A stretch of 64,000 bases of DNA. Source: Sphingomonas abaci (GTDB lineage Bacteria > Pseudomonadota > Alphaproteobacteria > Sphingomonadales > Sphingomonadaceae). Below the pieces are notes generated by a model, which had not been told where the DNA came from, ran no database searches, and saw only the letters and a list, made by a program, of their open reading frames with translations. The translations under genes were made by a program, and so were the position numbers. Below, piece by piece: positions 38,923 through 50,399 of this stretch; position 1 is the stretch's first letter; the number at the start of each line of letters is the position of its first letter. Where the stretch lies: the NCBI RefSeq assembly GCF_014199625.1, contig NZ_JACHNY010000006.1:186001-250000 (forward strand). Direction: 5' to 3'.

Positions 38923-39431
38923 TCGCCGCGCTGCTGCTCGCCGCCGCCGAGCCCGCCCTCCGTTCCAGCCCGGAACTGGGCGTCGCCGCCGCCCGCTGTC
39001 GGCCCGATGAGAGCGGCCCGGCGCTGATCGTCGACGTGACCGGGCTGAAGGTGCGAAGGGGTCGGGTCCGCGCCGAACTCTATCCGGCGCGCGACGGCGA
39101 TTTCCTGGGCGACGACAATGTGCTGGTCGCCGCTGGCAAGACCTTCCGCCGCGCCAGCGTCGACGTGCCCGCCAGTGGTCCGGTTCGGATCTGCCTGCGC
39201 GTGCCCGGCCCCGGCACCTATTCGCTGGCGGTGATCCACAATGTCGATGGCGGTCACAAGTTCAGCCTGTCGCGCGACGGTGCCGGGTTCGGCGGCAACC
39301 CGAAGATCGGCCTGTCCAAACCCTCCGCCCAGGCCGCCAGCGTGACGGTCGGTGCCGGCCCGACCGAGATGCGCGTGGTGATGAACTATCGCCGCGGCCT
39401 GTTCAGCTTCGGTCCCGTCGCCGCGCCGTGA
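38919..39431 (+). CDS. DUF2141-domain secreted protein
   Basis: 170 residues starting in an ATGA overlap with the membrane protein gene. A short hydrophobic N-terminus (MIAALLLAAAEPA) is a marginal signal peptide. The DUF2141 core is VDVTGLKVRRGRVRAELYPA, PVRICLRVPGPGTYSLAVIHNVDGGHKF and LSRDGAGFGGNPKIG. The domain is a small beta-sandwich of unknown biochemical role, often encoded near envelope genes. It is the second gene of a two-gene unit. Confidence 0.8.
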   Translation: MIAALLLAAAEPALRSSPELGVAAARCRPDESGPALIVDVTGLKVRRGRVRAELYPARDGDFLGDDNVLVAAGKTFRRASVDVPASGPVRICLRVPGPGTYSLAVIHNVDGGHKFSLSRDGAGFGGNPKIGLSKPSAQAASVTVGAGPTEMRVVMNYRRGLFSFGPVAAP

Positions 39432-39908
39432 TCAGGCGCCAGCCCGCTTGCCCTCGATCAGCGTGCGGGCGGTGCGGTAGCAATCGTCGATATGCGCGTT
39501 GCCGGCCAGCTTCATCGCGCCGAAGCTGATCGTCGCTGCCACCGCCTGACCCAGGAACGGCACGAAGCGGGCCGCCGACCCCGCCGCGATCCGCACCCCC
39601 ATCCGCCGCAGGATCGCGATCACCAGCTTGCGCGTCACCACCCGGCCGATCGCGTTGTTGCCCAGGCTGGTCGCCATCACCAGCACTTGCTGCGCCATGT
39701 TCGGGTCCATCTTCTCGACCTGCGCGTGGTCGAGCTGGAACTTGGCGCTGATCGCCGGCAGCAAATTGGTCAGCAGGCCGACATCGGCGACCAGGTCGGC
39801 GCCCGGGATCGGCACCACCGCCGCCCCCGCGGACAGCAGCGAACGCTGCGTCACCATCTTGCGGCATTCGTCGCGCACCCGGTCCAGCTCTGCCAGCGTA
39901 GCAATCAT
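39432..39908 (-). CDS. Hypothetical membrane-associated protein (DUF697-like)
   Basis: 158 residues with alternating helices and glycine-containing hydrophobic stretches (LLSAGAAVVPIPGADLVADVGLLTNLLPAI and IAAGSAARFVPFLGQAVAATISFGAMKLAGN). PIPGAD-L is a motif seen in DUF697/EcsC-like proteins that associate with membranes. It abuts the DUF2141 gene with no gap, tail to tail. Function unknown. Confidence 0.6.
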   Translation of the reverse strand: MIATLAELDRVRDECRKMVTQRSLLSAGAAVVPIPGADLVADVGLLTNLLPAISAKFQLDHAQVEKMDPNMAQQVLVMATSLGNNAIGRVVTRKLVIAILRRMGVRIAAGSAARFVPFLGQAVAATISFGAMKLAGNAHIDDCYRTARTLIEGKRAGA

Positions 39909-39949
39909 ATCAGCTCCTTCCCATGGAACCGTCCGCTCGTCGGGACGGG

Positions 39950-40897
39950 TCAGTCCAGCGTCAATACCACCTTGCCGCGCGGGTGCGCGTGGCGGGCGCA
40001 GTCATAAGCGGCGGCGAAATCCTCCATCGCGAAGCACTTGGCGACCTCGACCCGGATCGTGCCGTTCGCCAGCAGGTCCGCCACTTCGCCGAGCTGCGCC
40101 GCATTGGGCGTGGCGTGATAGCGCGGCGCGATCCGCACGCCGCGCGCGGCCGCCTCGCTCTCCAGCGGCTCCAGGGTCGAGACCAGGAGGCCGCCCGGCT
40201 TGAGGCAGTCGAACGAACGCCGCTGCACCGCGCCGCCCTGCGTATCGAACACCAGGTCGCAGTCCGTCGCGATCGTCTCGAACCGTTCGGCGGCATAGTC
40301 GATCACCGTGTCCGCCCCGATCGAGCGTACGAAGTCGCGATCCTGGGCGGAGGCGGTGGCGAAGACGGTCGCTCCCTTCCACCGGGCCATCTGCACCGCC
40401 AGATGGCCGACGCCGCCGGCCCCGCCATGGATCAGCACGCGCTGTCCGGCCGCCAGTCCGCCATGATCGAACAATCCCTGCCACGCCGTCATCGAAGCCA
40501 GCCCCGCGCCCGCCGCCTGGGCGAAGTCGAGACCGGCCGGCATCGCGACCAGCTCCACCGCCTTGACCACGACATAGGCGCTCTGGCCGCCGCGCTCCTG
40601 GCCGATAAAGGCGAAAACCCGGTCGCCGTGGCTGAGCATGTAATGCGCGCGCGTGCCGACCGCCTCGATCGTCCCGGCCACGTCGCGGCCCAGCACCAGC
40701 GGCAAGCGGTCTGCGCCGACCGGAGGATAGTCCCCCTGTGCGATCTTCCAGTCGACCGGATTGATGCTGGCGGCGCGCACGCGGACCAGCACCTCGTCAT
40801 CGACCGGTTGCGGGATCGGGACCTGGGCCCGCTCGATCACCTCGGCGGGATCGCCGAAGCGGGTGATCTGAATCGCGCTTGCTGTCTCGGTCATCAC
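39950..40897 (-). CDS. Zinc-independent medium-chain oxidoreductase (quinone reductase type)
   Basis: 315 residues. N-terminal GroES-like region: RVRAASINPVDWKIAQGDYP and LVLGRDVAGTIEAVGTRA. The cofactor domain carries VLIHGGAGGVGHLAVQMARWKGATVFATAS, a NADPH-binding AxxGxxG motif, and GADTVIDYAAERFE. Zinc ligands of alcohol dehydrogenases are missing, which fits NADPH:quinone or enone reductases. It follows the histidine kinase gene on the same strand. Confidence 0.88.
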   Translation of the reverse strand: MMTETASAIQITRFGDPAEVIERAQVPIPQPVDDEVLVRVRAASINPVDWKIAQGDYPPVGADRLPLVLGRDVAGTIEAVGTRAHYMLSHGDRVFAFIGQERGGQSAYVVVKAVELVAMPAGLDFAQAAGAGLASMTAWQGLFDHGGLAAGQRVLIHGGAGGVGHLAVQMARWKGATVFATASAQDRDFVRSIGADTVIDYAAERFETIATDCDLVFDTQGGAVQRRSFDCLKPGGLLVSTLEPLESEAAARGVRIAPRYHATPNAAQLGEVADLLANGTIRVEVAKCFAMEDFAAAYDCARHAHPRGKVVLTLD

Positions 40898-40977
40898 CGG
40901 TCCTCGAACAAAGGTCGAGGCACAAACCCGCAGGAAGCCATCCGGCTCCCGCGACCCTCACGAACCGTGCGGGACGA

Positions 40978-42696
40978 TCAGTGCTGGGCGATCTGGTCCG
41001 CCGGCCGATCCTCGCCCGCCGGCAAGCGCACGGTGAGCCGCCCCGGCAGGATATCCAGCGCGCCGCCCAGCTCGACGGCAAGGTTGCGCACCAGCCGCAG
41101 CGTAAAGCCCGCCCCCAGCAACGGCACGCCCGGCTCGTCCTCGCCGACGCGGCCGTCCAGCGTGAACAGCGCATCGCCGGTCAGGTCGGCCAGCGCATCA
41201 GGCCGGTCGGCGACGATCTGGACCCGAGCGCCGTCGCTCTCAACGCTGACGCCGATCCGTTCGCCGGGCCGCGCCGCCGACAGCAGTGCCGCCAACATCC
41301 GGGCCAGCAGTCGCTCAACCGCCCGGTCGTCGGCGGACACCGACCCCTCGCCCACGATCACCAATGTCGCGCCGCGCTCGGCGGCGAGCGGCGTCAGGTC
41401 GCGCACCACCCGCTCCAGCAGCGGACGGATCGGCACGATCGTCGCTCGCAGGTCGAGCGCGCAGCCATCGATCCGGGCAGCGGTGTCGAGATCGTCGATC
41501 GCCGACAACAGCCCCGCCGCCTGCGAGCGGATCGCCGCCGCGCGGGCGCGATAGACGTCGGGCACCGGGCCCAGCAACTGTGACTCGATCAGCTCGGCGA
41601 AGCCCGCAACCGCATTGGCGGGGGTGCGCAGTTCATGCACCAGCTGACGCAGTTGGTCCGACGCGCTCGACCGCGCGGCCGTCTCGTGCCGATAAGGCAG
41701 GCGCGCGACGCCGCGATAGCCGGTGAAGCGACCGCTGGCGGGATCGAACATCGGCACGCCGGTGACGCGCCAGGAGCCGGCCGCGTCGGACAGGCCGTCG
41801 ACCTCCAATCGCCCCTCGGTGAAGCGCGAGCGGCCCCGCACCGCCGCCGCGACCGAGGCATCGACCTGCGCACAACCCTGGCGGCTGGCATGGGCCAGCG
41901 TCACGCCCACCAGCGCCGCACGCGATACGCCATCGACCCAGCGGATCAGGCCGTTGGCATCGGTTTCGAAACGGAAGCCCGGCTCCGCCCGCTCCGCCGC
42001 CTCGACCAGAAGCTCGGGTCCGGCCGGCAGCGGTTCGGCGGGGTCCTCGTCGCGCTGGCGCTGGAAGGCATCGATCCGCGCGACTAGGTCGGCGATCTCG
42101 AACCGCGGCACCACGCCATCCGATGCCGCCGATGCCACGGCCGGTTCCGGTTCCGGCTCGGCCACCGTCGGCGCGACCGCGACGGCGGGGGCCGGTGTGT
42201 CGACCATCGGACGTTGCGGCTCGGCGGCGGCGGCCGGATCGGCCGCCTCGACCGCGACGACCGGCCGCGCATCGGTGATGACGAAATCCACCGCGCCGAA
42301 GCTTTCCAGCCCGCGCTCGACTTCGGCCGGCAGATCGCGGCGCTGGCGCAGCACCGCGCGGCAGGCGGGCGTCAGGCGACCGAGCAGGTCGAGCCAGGCA
42401 TCCACCGGCAGCGTCACCATGCGCAGCACCGGCGCGGCGACCGCCAGATCATCCTGCGCGAAGAACTCGACCAGGGCCGCATCGGGCCGCGCGAAGGCGA
42501 GCGCCCGCGCGCTGGCGGAGCGCACCGCGACCGGCACGATCGCGCGCAGCCTGGCCAATCGCTCCAGCGTCGTGTCGTTGGTCGGCGCACGGCCGCGCCC
42601 CATCAGGTCGACAAGCTGCCGCCACGCCGTCTGGGCACCCATGCCGGGCGCCATGTCAGCCGATAGAACGGTGGTCAGGCTGTCATCGAACCGCAC
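40978..42696 (-). CDS. Soluble PAS-type sensor histidine kinase
   Basis: 572 residues without a membrane segment. The first 180 residues are a helical region unlike known sensors, followed by an Ala/Pro/Glu-rich linker, then a PAS-like domain (NGLIRWVDGVSRAALVGVTLAHAS, EVDGLSDAAGSWRVTGVPMFD). The dimerisation domain has the H box QLVHELRTPANAVAGFAELIES with His354. The ATP-binding part is short and degenerate (LLGAGFTLRLVRNLAVELGGALDILPGRLTVRLPA), with the usual N box only partly recognisable. No response regulator is adjacent. It may use a distant partner. Confidence 0.82.
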   Translation of the reverse strand: MRFDDSLTTVLSADMAPGMGAQTAWRQLVDLMGRGRAPTNDTTLERLARLRAIVPVAVRSASARALAFARPDAALVEFFAQDDLAVAAPVLRMVTLPVDAWLDLLGRLTPACRAVLRQRRDLPAEVERGLESFGAVDFVITDARPVVAVEAADPAAAAEPQRPMVDTPAPAVAVAPTVAEPEPEPAVASAASDGVVPRFEIADLVARIDAFQRQRDEDPAEPLPAGPELLVEAAERAEPGFRFETDANGLIRWVDGVSRAALVGVTLAHASRQGCAQVDASVAAAVRGRSRFTEGRLEVDGLSDAAGSWRVTGVPMFDPASGRFTGYRGVARLPYRHETAARSSASDQLRQLVHELRTPANAVAGFAELIESQLLGPVPDVYRARAAAIRSQAAGLLSAIDDLDTAARIDGCALDLRATIVPIRPLLERVVRDLTPLAAERGATLVIVGEGSVSADDRAVERLLARMLAALLSAARPGERIGVSVESDGARVQIVADRPDALADLTGDALFTLDGRVGEDEPGVPLLGAGFTLRLVRNLAVELGGALDILPGRLTVRLPAGEDRPADQIAQH

Positions 42697-42876
42697 TGGG
42701 AATCAGTCTCCGCGCGCACCGCCGAATGGCGCACATCGCCCCATAGCCGGTCGGGCGGTAGGGAGAAACCATCAATTCCGCACCGTTACATTGTGGGACA
42801 ATTGCGTTTGTCGGCAATTATATTATGTGACGGCGCAGCCGGTTGGCCAAAATGAAAAGTGAAAAGGTTCCGCGTA

Positions 42877-43341
42877 ATGACTTTCGACCGGATCGATCGG
42901 CAGATTCTGGGTCTGCTGCAGGCCGATGGACGGATGACGAATGTCGATCTCGCCGAACGCGTCGGACTGACCGCCCCGCCCTGCCTGCGCCGTGTTCGTG
43001 CGCTGGAGGAAGCCGGCGCGATCCGCGGCTATCATGCCGAACTGGACGCGGGCAAGCTGGGCTATCCCATCACCGTCTTCGCGATGGTCAGCCTGCGCAG
43101 CCAGGCCGAGCACGATCTCAACGCCTTCGAGGAGCATGTCGCCCGCATACCGGAGGTGCGCGAGGTGCACATGTTGAACGGCGAGATCGACTTCATCCTG
43201 AAGATTGTCGCCACCGACCTGAAGAGCTTCCAGGAAATTTTGACCACGCATCTGACGCCCGCCCCCAATGTTGCGAGCGTCAAGACCTCGCTGACGATCC
43301 GGACCGCCAAGTCGCAGACCGGCGTGCCCGTGGGGGATTGA
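42877..43341 (+). CDS. Lrp/AsnC-family transcriptional regulator
   Basis: 154 residues from the ATG at 42877 (an upstream in-frame GTG at 42859 is less likely). The helix-turn-helix FDRIDRQILGLLQADGRMTNVDLAERVGLTAPPCLRRVRALEEAG and the RAM ligand-binding domain (REVHMLNGEIDFILKIVATDLKSFQEIL) are typical. It responds to an amino acid and acts on transport or metabolism genes. Divergent from the histidine kinase gene, with about 180 AT-richer bases between them; a TATATT-like box there could be its promoter. Confidence 0.92.
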   Translation: MTFDRIDRQILGLLQADGRMTNVDLAERVGLTAPPCLRRVRALEEAGAIRGYHAELDAGKLGYPITVFAMVSLRSQAEHDLNAFEEHVARIPEVREVHMLNGEIDFILKIVATDLKSFQEILTTHLTPAPNVASVKTSLTIRTAKSQTGVPVGD

Positions 43342-43393
43342 AGCGAGGCCGCGCGACAGTTCGCCTAGCCCGTAAAACGCCTTCCGCCGCGCC

Positions 43394-43746
43394 TCACCCC
43401 GTGATCGGCAGCTTCACCCGGCCGTCCGCGTCCCGCTCGAGCGCGCCATAGGCGACCACCGTCTCCAGCAGCAGCGGGCCATAGAGGTGCGGGAAGAGCT
43501 GGCCGCCCCGGCTCTCCTCCCATTTCAGCGAATCGCCGAAGCTGCCAAGGTCGACGGCCGCGACGTGCAGGTCGGATTGCCCGGCGAAATGCTTGTCCAC
43601 CGTCTCGGTCAGCTGGTCGGCGGTCGACAGATGGACATAGCCGTCGGCCAGATCGACCGGTGCCCCCTGGAAGCAGCCGTCGCGCTCCAGCGTCGCCATC
43701 TGCTCGGCCGTCAGCACCTTATAGGCGGTCAGGGGGCGCTCGGTCA

Positions 43747-43750
<4 letters not shown>
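43394..43750 (-). CDS. DUF952-domain protein
   Basis: 118 residues: [42 protein letters not shown], and [18 protein letters not shown]. The GxVHLSxxxQ and FPHLYGPL motifs are diagnostic of DUF952, a small enzyme-like fold of unknown reaction. It begins in the stop codon of gyrA (ATGA), so it is translated from the gyrA mRNA. Confidence 0.85.
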
Positions 43751-46548
<2,798 letters not shown>

Positions 46549-46687
46549 GGTCTCTGTCTTCCAGGTGGTTTCGGGAGTGTCACACTCCTGTAGGACGTCC
46601 GGCCGCCATTGTCACGCGCACGCGCGCACGCGAGGGACCAGGGTCGGCACCGCCGCCGGAAGCGAGCGACGGCGCCGACGAATGCGC

Positions 46688-46951
46688 TTACTTCTTGCAG
46701 GCGGCCTTGGTGGCGTTGCCCGCCTTGGAGCAGTCATAGGTCACGGTCTTGCCGGTGCTGGTCTTGGTGGTGACCATCCGGGGCGCGGCACCGCGACGCG
46801 TGGTGGTGGTGCGCGTCGTCTTGACCATATGGGTGGCGGTGGTCGCCTTGGTGGCGGAGGGCTGCCCGGCCATCTGCGGCGCGGCGATGGCGGCGGTGGC
46901 CGACAGCAGCGATCCGGCGGCGAGCAACGCGAAGGGGAGCGACTTTGTCAT
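46688..46951 (-). CDS. Small secreted basic protein (87 aa)
   Basis: Start at 46951 is supported by GAGG about nine bases upstream; the ATG at 46960 has no space for a site. Signal peptide MTKSLPFALLAAGSLLSATAAIAA is followed by a Thr/Lys/Arg-rich region (TRTTTTRRGAAP) and a short C-terminal segment with two Cys (YDCSKAGNATKAACKK). It would be exported to the periplasm and could bind acidic polymers, but function is unknown. It precedes gyrA on the same strand by about 140 bases. Confidence 0.65.
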   Translation of the reverse strand: MTKSLPFALLAAGSLLSATAAIAAPQMAGQPSATKATTATHMVKTTRTTTTRRGAAPRMVTTKTSTGKTVTYDCSKAGNATKAACKK

Positions 46952-47076
46952 GGACAGCATCCTCGATACGGGGCGACGTCGGAAGCGCCGCCATCCATGA
47001 TCGATCTGCGCCCACCGGCCTGTACGACATGTCGCGAAGGGATGAAATTTCCTTCATCCCCAGCAGCTTCAGCCGA

Positions 47077-47757
47077 TCAGGGCTGGATCTCCGCGCCGTC
47101 CCAGGCGAACAGCCTGCCGCTGTCGGTCACCTTCAGCCCGTCGATCACGTCGAGCAACTGCACCGCCGCGCGGTCCGGCGCGAAGAGCTGGTCCGCCGCC
47201 ACCCCGGTCTGGAACGGCGCGGACAAGGCGGTGCGCACCGTGCCGGGGTGCAGGCCGACCACGATCGTGCGATCGTTGCGCCGCCGCTCCTCGATCGCCA
47301 GCGTGCGCACCAGCTGGTTCGCCGCCGCCTTGGCCATCCGGTATCCGTACCAGCCGCCCAGTCGATTGTCGGAGATGCTGCCGATCCGCGCCGACAGGAT
47401 CGCGAACACCGCACGGCCGCTTTTCGGCATCCGTGGCAGGAAGTGCTTGGCGACCAGCGCCGGCAGGATCGCGTTCACCGCATATTGGCGCGCCAGCCAG
47501 CCTGCATCGAGCACGGCCATGCTCTTTTCCGGCATCTGTCCGTCCTCATGGAGGAGACCGGTGGCGACGACCACCAGGGTCGGCGGCGCGACCAGGCTGG
47601 CGGCGGCGGCGGCGATGCTCGACTCGTCGTCCAGGTCGAGCCGGTCGGCCCCCGCGAAGCGCCGCGCGAAGCCGCGCACCGGCACGTCCTCCTCGCGCAA
47701 GGCCGCGACCAGCGCCGCGCCGATCCCGCCCGACGCGCCGATGACGACCGCGCTCAT
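47077..47757 (-). CDS. SDR-family oxidoreductase
   Basis: 226 residues from the ATG at 47757 (ATGA overlap with yaaA). Cofactor-binding VVIGASGGIGAALVAAL is a TGxxxGIG-type motif. The catalytic Ser/Tyr/Lys are in ILSARIG and WYGYRMAKAAANQLVRTLA (YxxxK). The LHPGTVRTALSAPFQ segment resembles the CsgA/short SDR group. Translational coupling to yaaA suggests joint expression; the substrate is unknown. Confidence 0.88.
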   Translation of the reverse strand: MSAVVIGASGGIGAALVAALREEDVPVRGFARRFAGADRLDLDDESSIAAAAASLVAPPTLVVVATGLLHEDGQMPEKSMAVLDAGWLARQYAVNAILPALVAKHFLPRMPKSGRAVFAILSARIGSISDNRLGGWYGYRMAKAAANQLVRTLAIEERRRNDRTIVVGLHPGTVRTALSAPFQTGVAADQLFAPDRAAVQLLDVIDGLKVTDSGRLFAWDGAEIQP

Positions 47758-48494
47758 CGCGCGAACCGCCACTGGGTGTCGGTGCTTTCCGCCGCATCGA
47801 AGCGATAGCCGTCGGTGTCGAAGCCCTTCAAGCCGTCGGTGTCGGCGATCTGATGCTCGACCAGCCAGCGCGCCATCATCCCGCGCGCCTTCTTGGCATG
47901 GAAGCTGACGAAGCGGCCGCCGTCGCGGAAATCGACGCCGATCACGCGGATCGAGGCGGGCAGCCGCCCCTCGACCGCCGCCCAATATTCCTGGCTGGCG
48001 AGGTTCAGGATCGTGCCCGACCCCTCCTGCCCGATATCGGCGAGCAGCCGATCGGCGATGCGGCCCTGCCACCAATCGGTCAGCTTCTCGCCGCGCGGGG
48101 CCCAGCGCGTGCCCATTTCCAGCCGATAGGGCCGCATCGCATCAAGCGGGCGGAGCAGACCATAGAGGCCCGACAGGATGCGAAGGTGATCCTGCGCGAA
48201 GGCGACTGCCGGCACCTCCAGCGTCTTGGCATCCAGCCCGGTATAGACGTCGCCGGCGAAGGCGAACAGCGCGGGACGCTCCGGCGCATCGGCGAAGTCG
48301 CGGAACCGCGCCGCGTTCAGCTTGGCGAGCGCAGGCGAGATGCGCATCAGTTCGGACAGCCGCTTCTGCGACAGGCGCGCGGCGGCGCGGGCCAGGGCAC
48401 CCGCCTCATCCTCGAAACGTGGCCGCGTCGGGGTCAGGATCGGCAGCGGGCTGTCATAGTCGAGCGTCTTGGCGGGCGAGATCACGGCAATCAT
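47754..48494 (-). CDS. yaaA: Peroxide stress protein YaaA
   Basis: 246 residues: MIAVISPAKTLDYDSPLP, LSELMRISPALAKLNAARF, PALFAFAGDVYTGLDA, ILSGLYGLLRPLDAMRPYRLEMGTRW and NLASQEYWAAVE. These match YaaA/DUF328 along the full length. In E. coli the protein limits unincorporated iron and oxidative DNA damage during H2O2 stress. First gene of a two-gene operon, divergent from the TPR-like gene. Confidence 0.94.
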   Translation of the reverse strand: MIAVISPAKTLDYDSPLPILTPTRPRFEDEAGALARAAARLSQKRLSELMRISPALAKLNAARFRDFADAPERPALFAFAGDVYTGLDAKTLEVPAVAFAQDHLRILSGLYGLLRPLDAMRPYRLEMGTRWAPRGEKLTDWWQGRIADRLLADIGQEGSGTILNLASQEYWAAVEGRLPASIRVIGVDFRDGGRFVSFHAKKARGMMARWLVEHQIADTDGLKGFDTDGYRFDAAESTDTQWRFAR

Positions 48495-48643
48495 CCGCTC
48501 GCCCTAGGCCCGCGCCGATCGTCATTCAATCGCGGTTCAGCCCGGTGCCGGCATGGAACCAAGCTGTTGCGCCTCGCTTGATGGCGCGCGTCCGCCCCTA
48601 TAGACGGCCGTCATGGGCGTCGATGCCCAACAGGAGAGATCCA

Positions 48644-49936
48644 TTGAAGACTTTCTCGAAGCTTGCGCTGGCCCTGGCGCTGACGACCGGTGTGTCGGGG
48701 CTGGCACTGACCCCGCCCGCGATCGCCAAGAAGAAGGAAGAGCCTGCCGGTCCCAAGCTGAGCCCGGACTTCCTGAAGGCGGCCAAGCCGGCGCAGGACG
48801 CGATCAAGGCCAAGGATTATGCAACGGCCGAGACCAACCTGGCCGCCGCCACCGCTGCCGCGAAGAACGACGACGAGAAGTATATCGTCGCCGCGCTGAA
48901 CTACGACCTGGCCAATCAGAAGCTTGCCGACCAGCAGGCGGCTAATCCCAATGCGCCGCTCAACGAGACGTCGCTGGCGCCCGCCCTCGACGCGCTGATC
49001 GCCAACCCGGCGACCCCGGCCGCCGACCGCGGCAAGTACGCCTACCGCCGCGGCGCGCTGGCTTATAACGGCAAGCAGTGGCCGGTCGCGATCCAGTATT
49101 TCAACCAGGCCAAGCAGCTTGGTTATGCGCCGCCGGAGGTGAACCTCCAGATCGCGCAGGCCAAGGTGGCCAGCGGCGACGTCAATGGCGGCCTGTCCGA
49201 CCTGGAAGCTCAGGTCGCAGCCGACACGGCGGCGGGCAAGCCGGTGTCGGAGGATTACTACCGCTACGGCATCGCGCGCGCCAATGCTGCGAAGCTGGGG
49301 CCGCAGACGGTGAACTGGATCGCCAAGTACGTCACCGCCTACCCCACGCCCAAGAACTGGCGTGACGCGATCGTGACGTACGGCATGGCCGGCAATTCGG
49401 TCGCCAAGCTGGACGAGGCGCAGAAGATCGACCTGTTCCGCCTGATGCGCGCGACCCGTTCGCTGGCCGACCAGACCGACTATCTGGAATATGCCGACGA
49501 CGTCTCGCGCAAGGGCCTGCCGGCGGAAGCGGCGGCTGTGCTGAAGGAAGGCATGGCCGCCGGCAAAATCCCGGCCGGCAATGCGATGGCCAAGGCGCTG
49601 CTCGCCGACTCCACCACCAAGGCCAAGCAGGAAGGCTCGCTGGCGCCGATCGAGGCGAAGGCAAGTGCCGCCGCCAATGGCCGCCTGGCGGCGAGCACGG
49701 CCGAGGCCTATCTGGGGATGGACAATTTCCCCAAGGCGATCGCGCTCTATCGTCTCGCGCTGCAGAAGGGTGGCGTCGATGCGGGCGAGGTGAACACCCG
49801 CCTCGGCATCGCGCTGGCTCGGTCGGGCGACAAGGCTGGCGCCAAGGCCGCCTTCGCCGAGGTGAAGGGCGCACCGCGCTCCGGCATCGCGGCGCTGTGG
49901 ACCGCCTATGTGGACGCGCCCGCAACCGCGGCGTGA
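48644..49936 (+). CDS. Periplasmic TPR-like repeat protein
   Basis: 430 residues from a TTG at 48644, preceded by AGGAGA seven bases upstream. No ATG gives a signal peptide, but the TTG yields KTFSKLALALALTTGVSGLALTPPAIA. The rest is a helical repeat protein: KPAQDAIKAKDYATAETNLAAAT, GKQWPVAIQYFNQAKQLG, FPKAIALYRLALQKGGVDAGEVNTRLGIALARSGDKAGA. It should be a periplasmic scaffold. A large stem-loop follows the stop. Partner unknown. Confidence 0.75.
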   Translation: MKTFSKLALALALTTGVSGLALTPPAIAKKKEEPAGPKLSPDFLKAAKPAQDAIKAKDYATAETNLAAATAAAKNDDEKYIVAALNYDLANQKLADQQAANPNAPLNETSLAPALDALIANPATPAADRGKYAYRRGALAYNGKQWPVAIQYFNQAKQLGYAPPEVNLQIAQAKVASGDVNGGLSDLEAQVAADTAAGKPVSEDYYRYGIARANAAKLGPQTVNWIAKYVTAYPTPKNWRDAIVTYGMAGNSVAKLDEAQKIDLFRLMRATRSLADQTDYLEYADDVSRKGLPAEAAAVLKEGMAAGKIPAGNAMAKALLADSTTKAKQEGSLAPIEAKASAAANGRLAASTAEAYLGMDNFPKAIALYRLALQKGGVDAGEVNTRLGIALARSGDKAGAKAAFAEVKGAPRSGIAALWTAYVDAPATAA

Positions 49937-49949
49937 TCCCATGATGTTC

Positions 49950-49973
49950 GGGGACGGCCGGCCGGTCGTCCCC
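49950..49973. terminator. Stem-loop between convergent genes
   Basis: GGGGACG / CGTCCCC arms around a GC-rich loop that can itself pair (GGCCGGCC). It lies between the TPR-like gene and the convergent acidic-protein gene. No T run, so factor-independent activity is uncertain. Confidence 0.5.
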
Positions 49974-49996
49974 GGATTGCCCGGTCTCAGCGGTTA

Positions 49997-50341
49997 CTAG
50001 GGCCGCAACGCGACATCGTCCGCGTCGCTCAGGTCCTCGTCTTCGTCGATCGAGCCATCGTCCAATTCTTCTTGAACGTCGTCTTCGGCGATGTCCGCCT
50101 CGTCCGGCTCCGCATCGGGATCCGCCTCGCCGACCTCTTCGGAATCCATGTCGAGATCGTCGATCGCCTCGTCCTCGGCATCGTCGTCGCCCAGATCCGG
50201 ATCGATATCGGTCAGCACCAGGCCATCGGTGGGGCCGTCGCGCGTCGCCTCCAGGATCTCCGCGCGCTGGCTCTCGTCATAGCCTTCTTCGTCCCAGCCG
50301 TCGTCGCCGCTGCCCTGCCCCGGAATCTGATGTCCGCCCAT
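49997..50341 (-). CDS. Highly acidic hypothetical protein (114 aa)
   Basis: Begins at the ATG at 50341 behind GGAG; upstream ATGs at 50359, 50356 and 50353 lack a site. After MGGHQIPGQGSGDDGWDEEG almost all residues are Asp, Glu, Ala, Gly, Leu and Ile, without Cys or Trp beyond the start. Likely disordered and strongly negatively charged, like nucleoid- or ribosome-associated acidic tails. No family recognised. Confidence 0.55.
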   Translation of the reverse strand: MGGHQIPGQGSGDDGWDEEGYDESQRAEILEATRDGPTDGLVLTDIDPDLGDDDAEDEAIDDLDMDSEEVGEADPDAEPDEADIAEDDVQEELDDGSIDEDEDLSDADDVALRP

Positions 50342-50399
50342 CTCGCTCTCCATCATCAATGACGGTGGATCGAACGGTGCGGGCGGCGGACGGGTTCCG

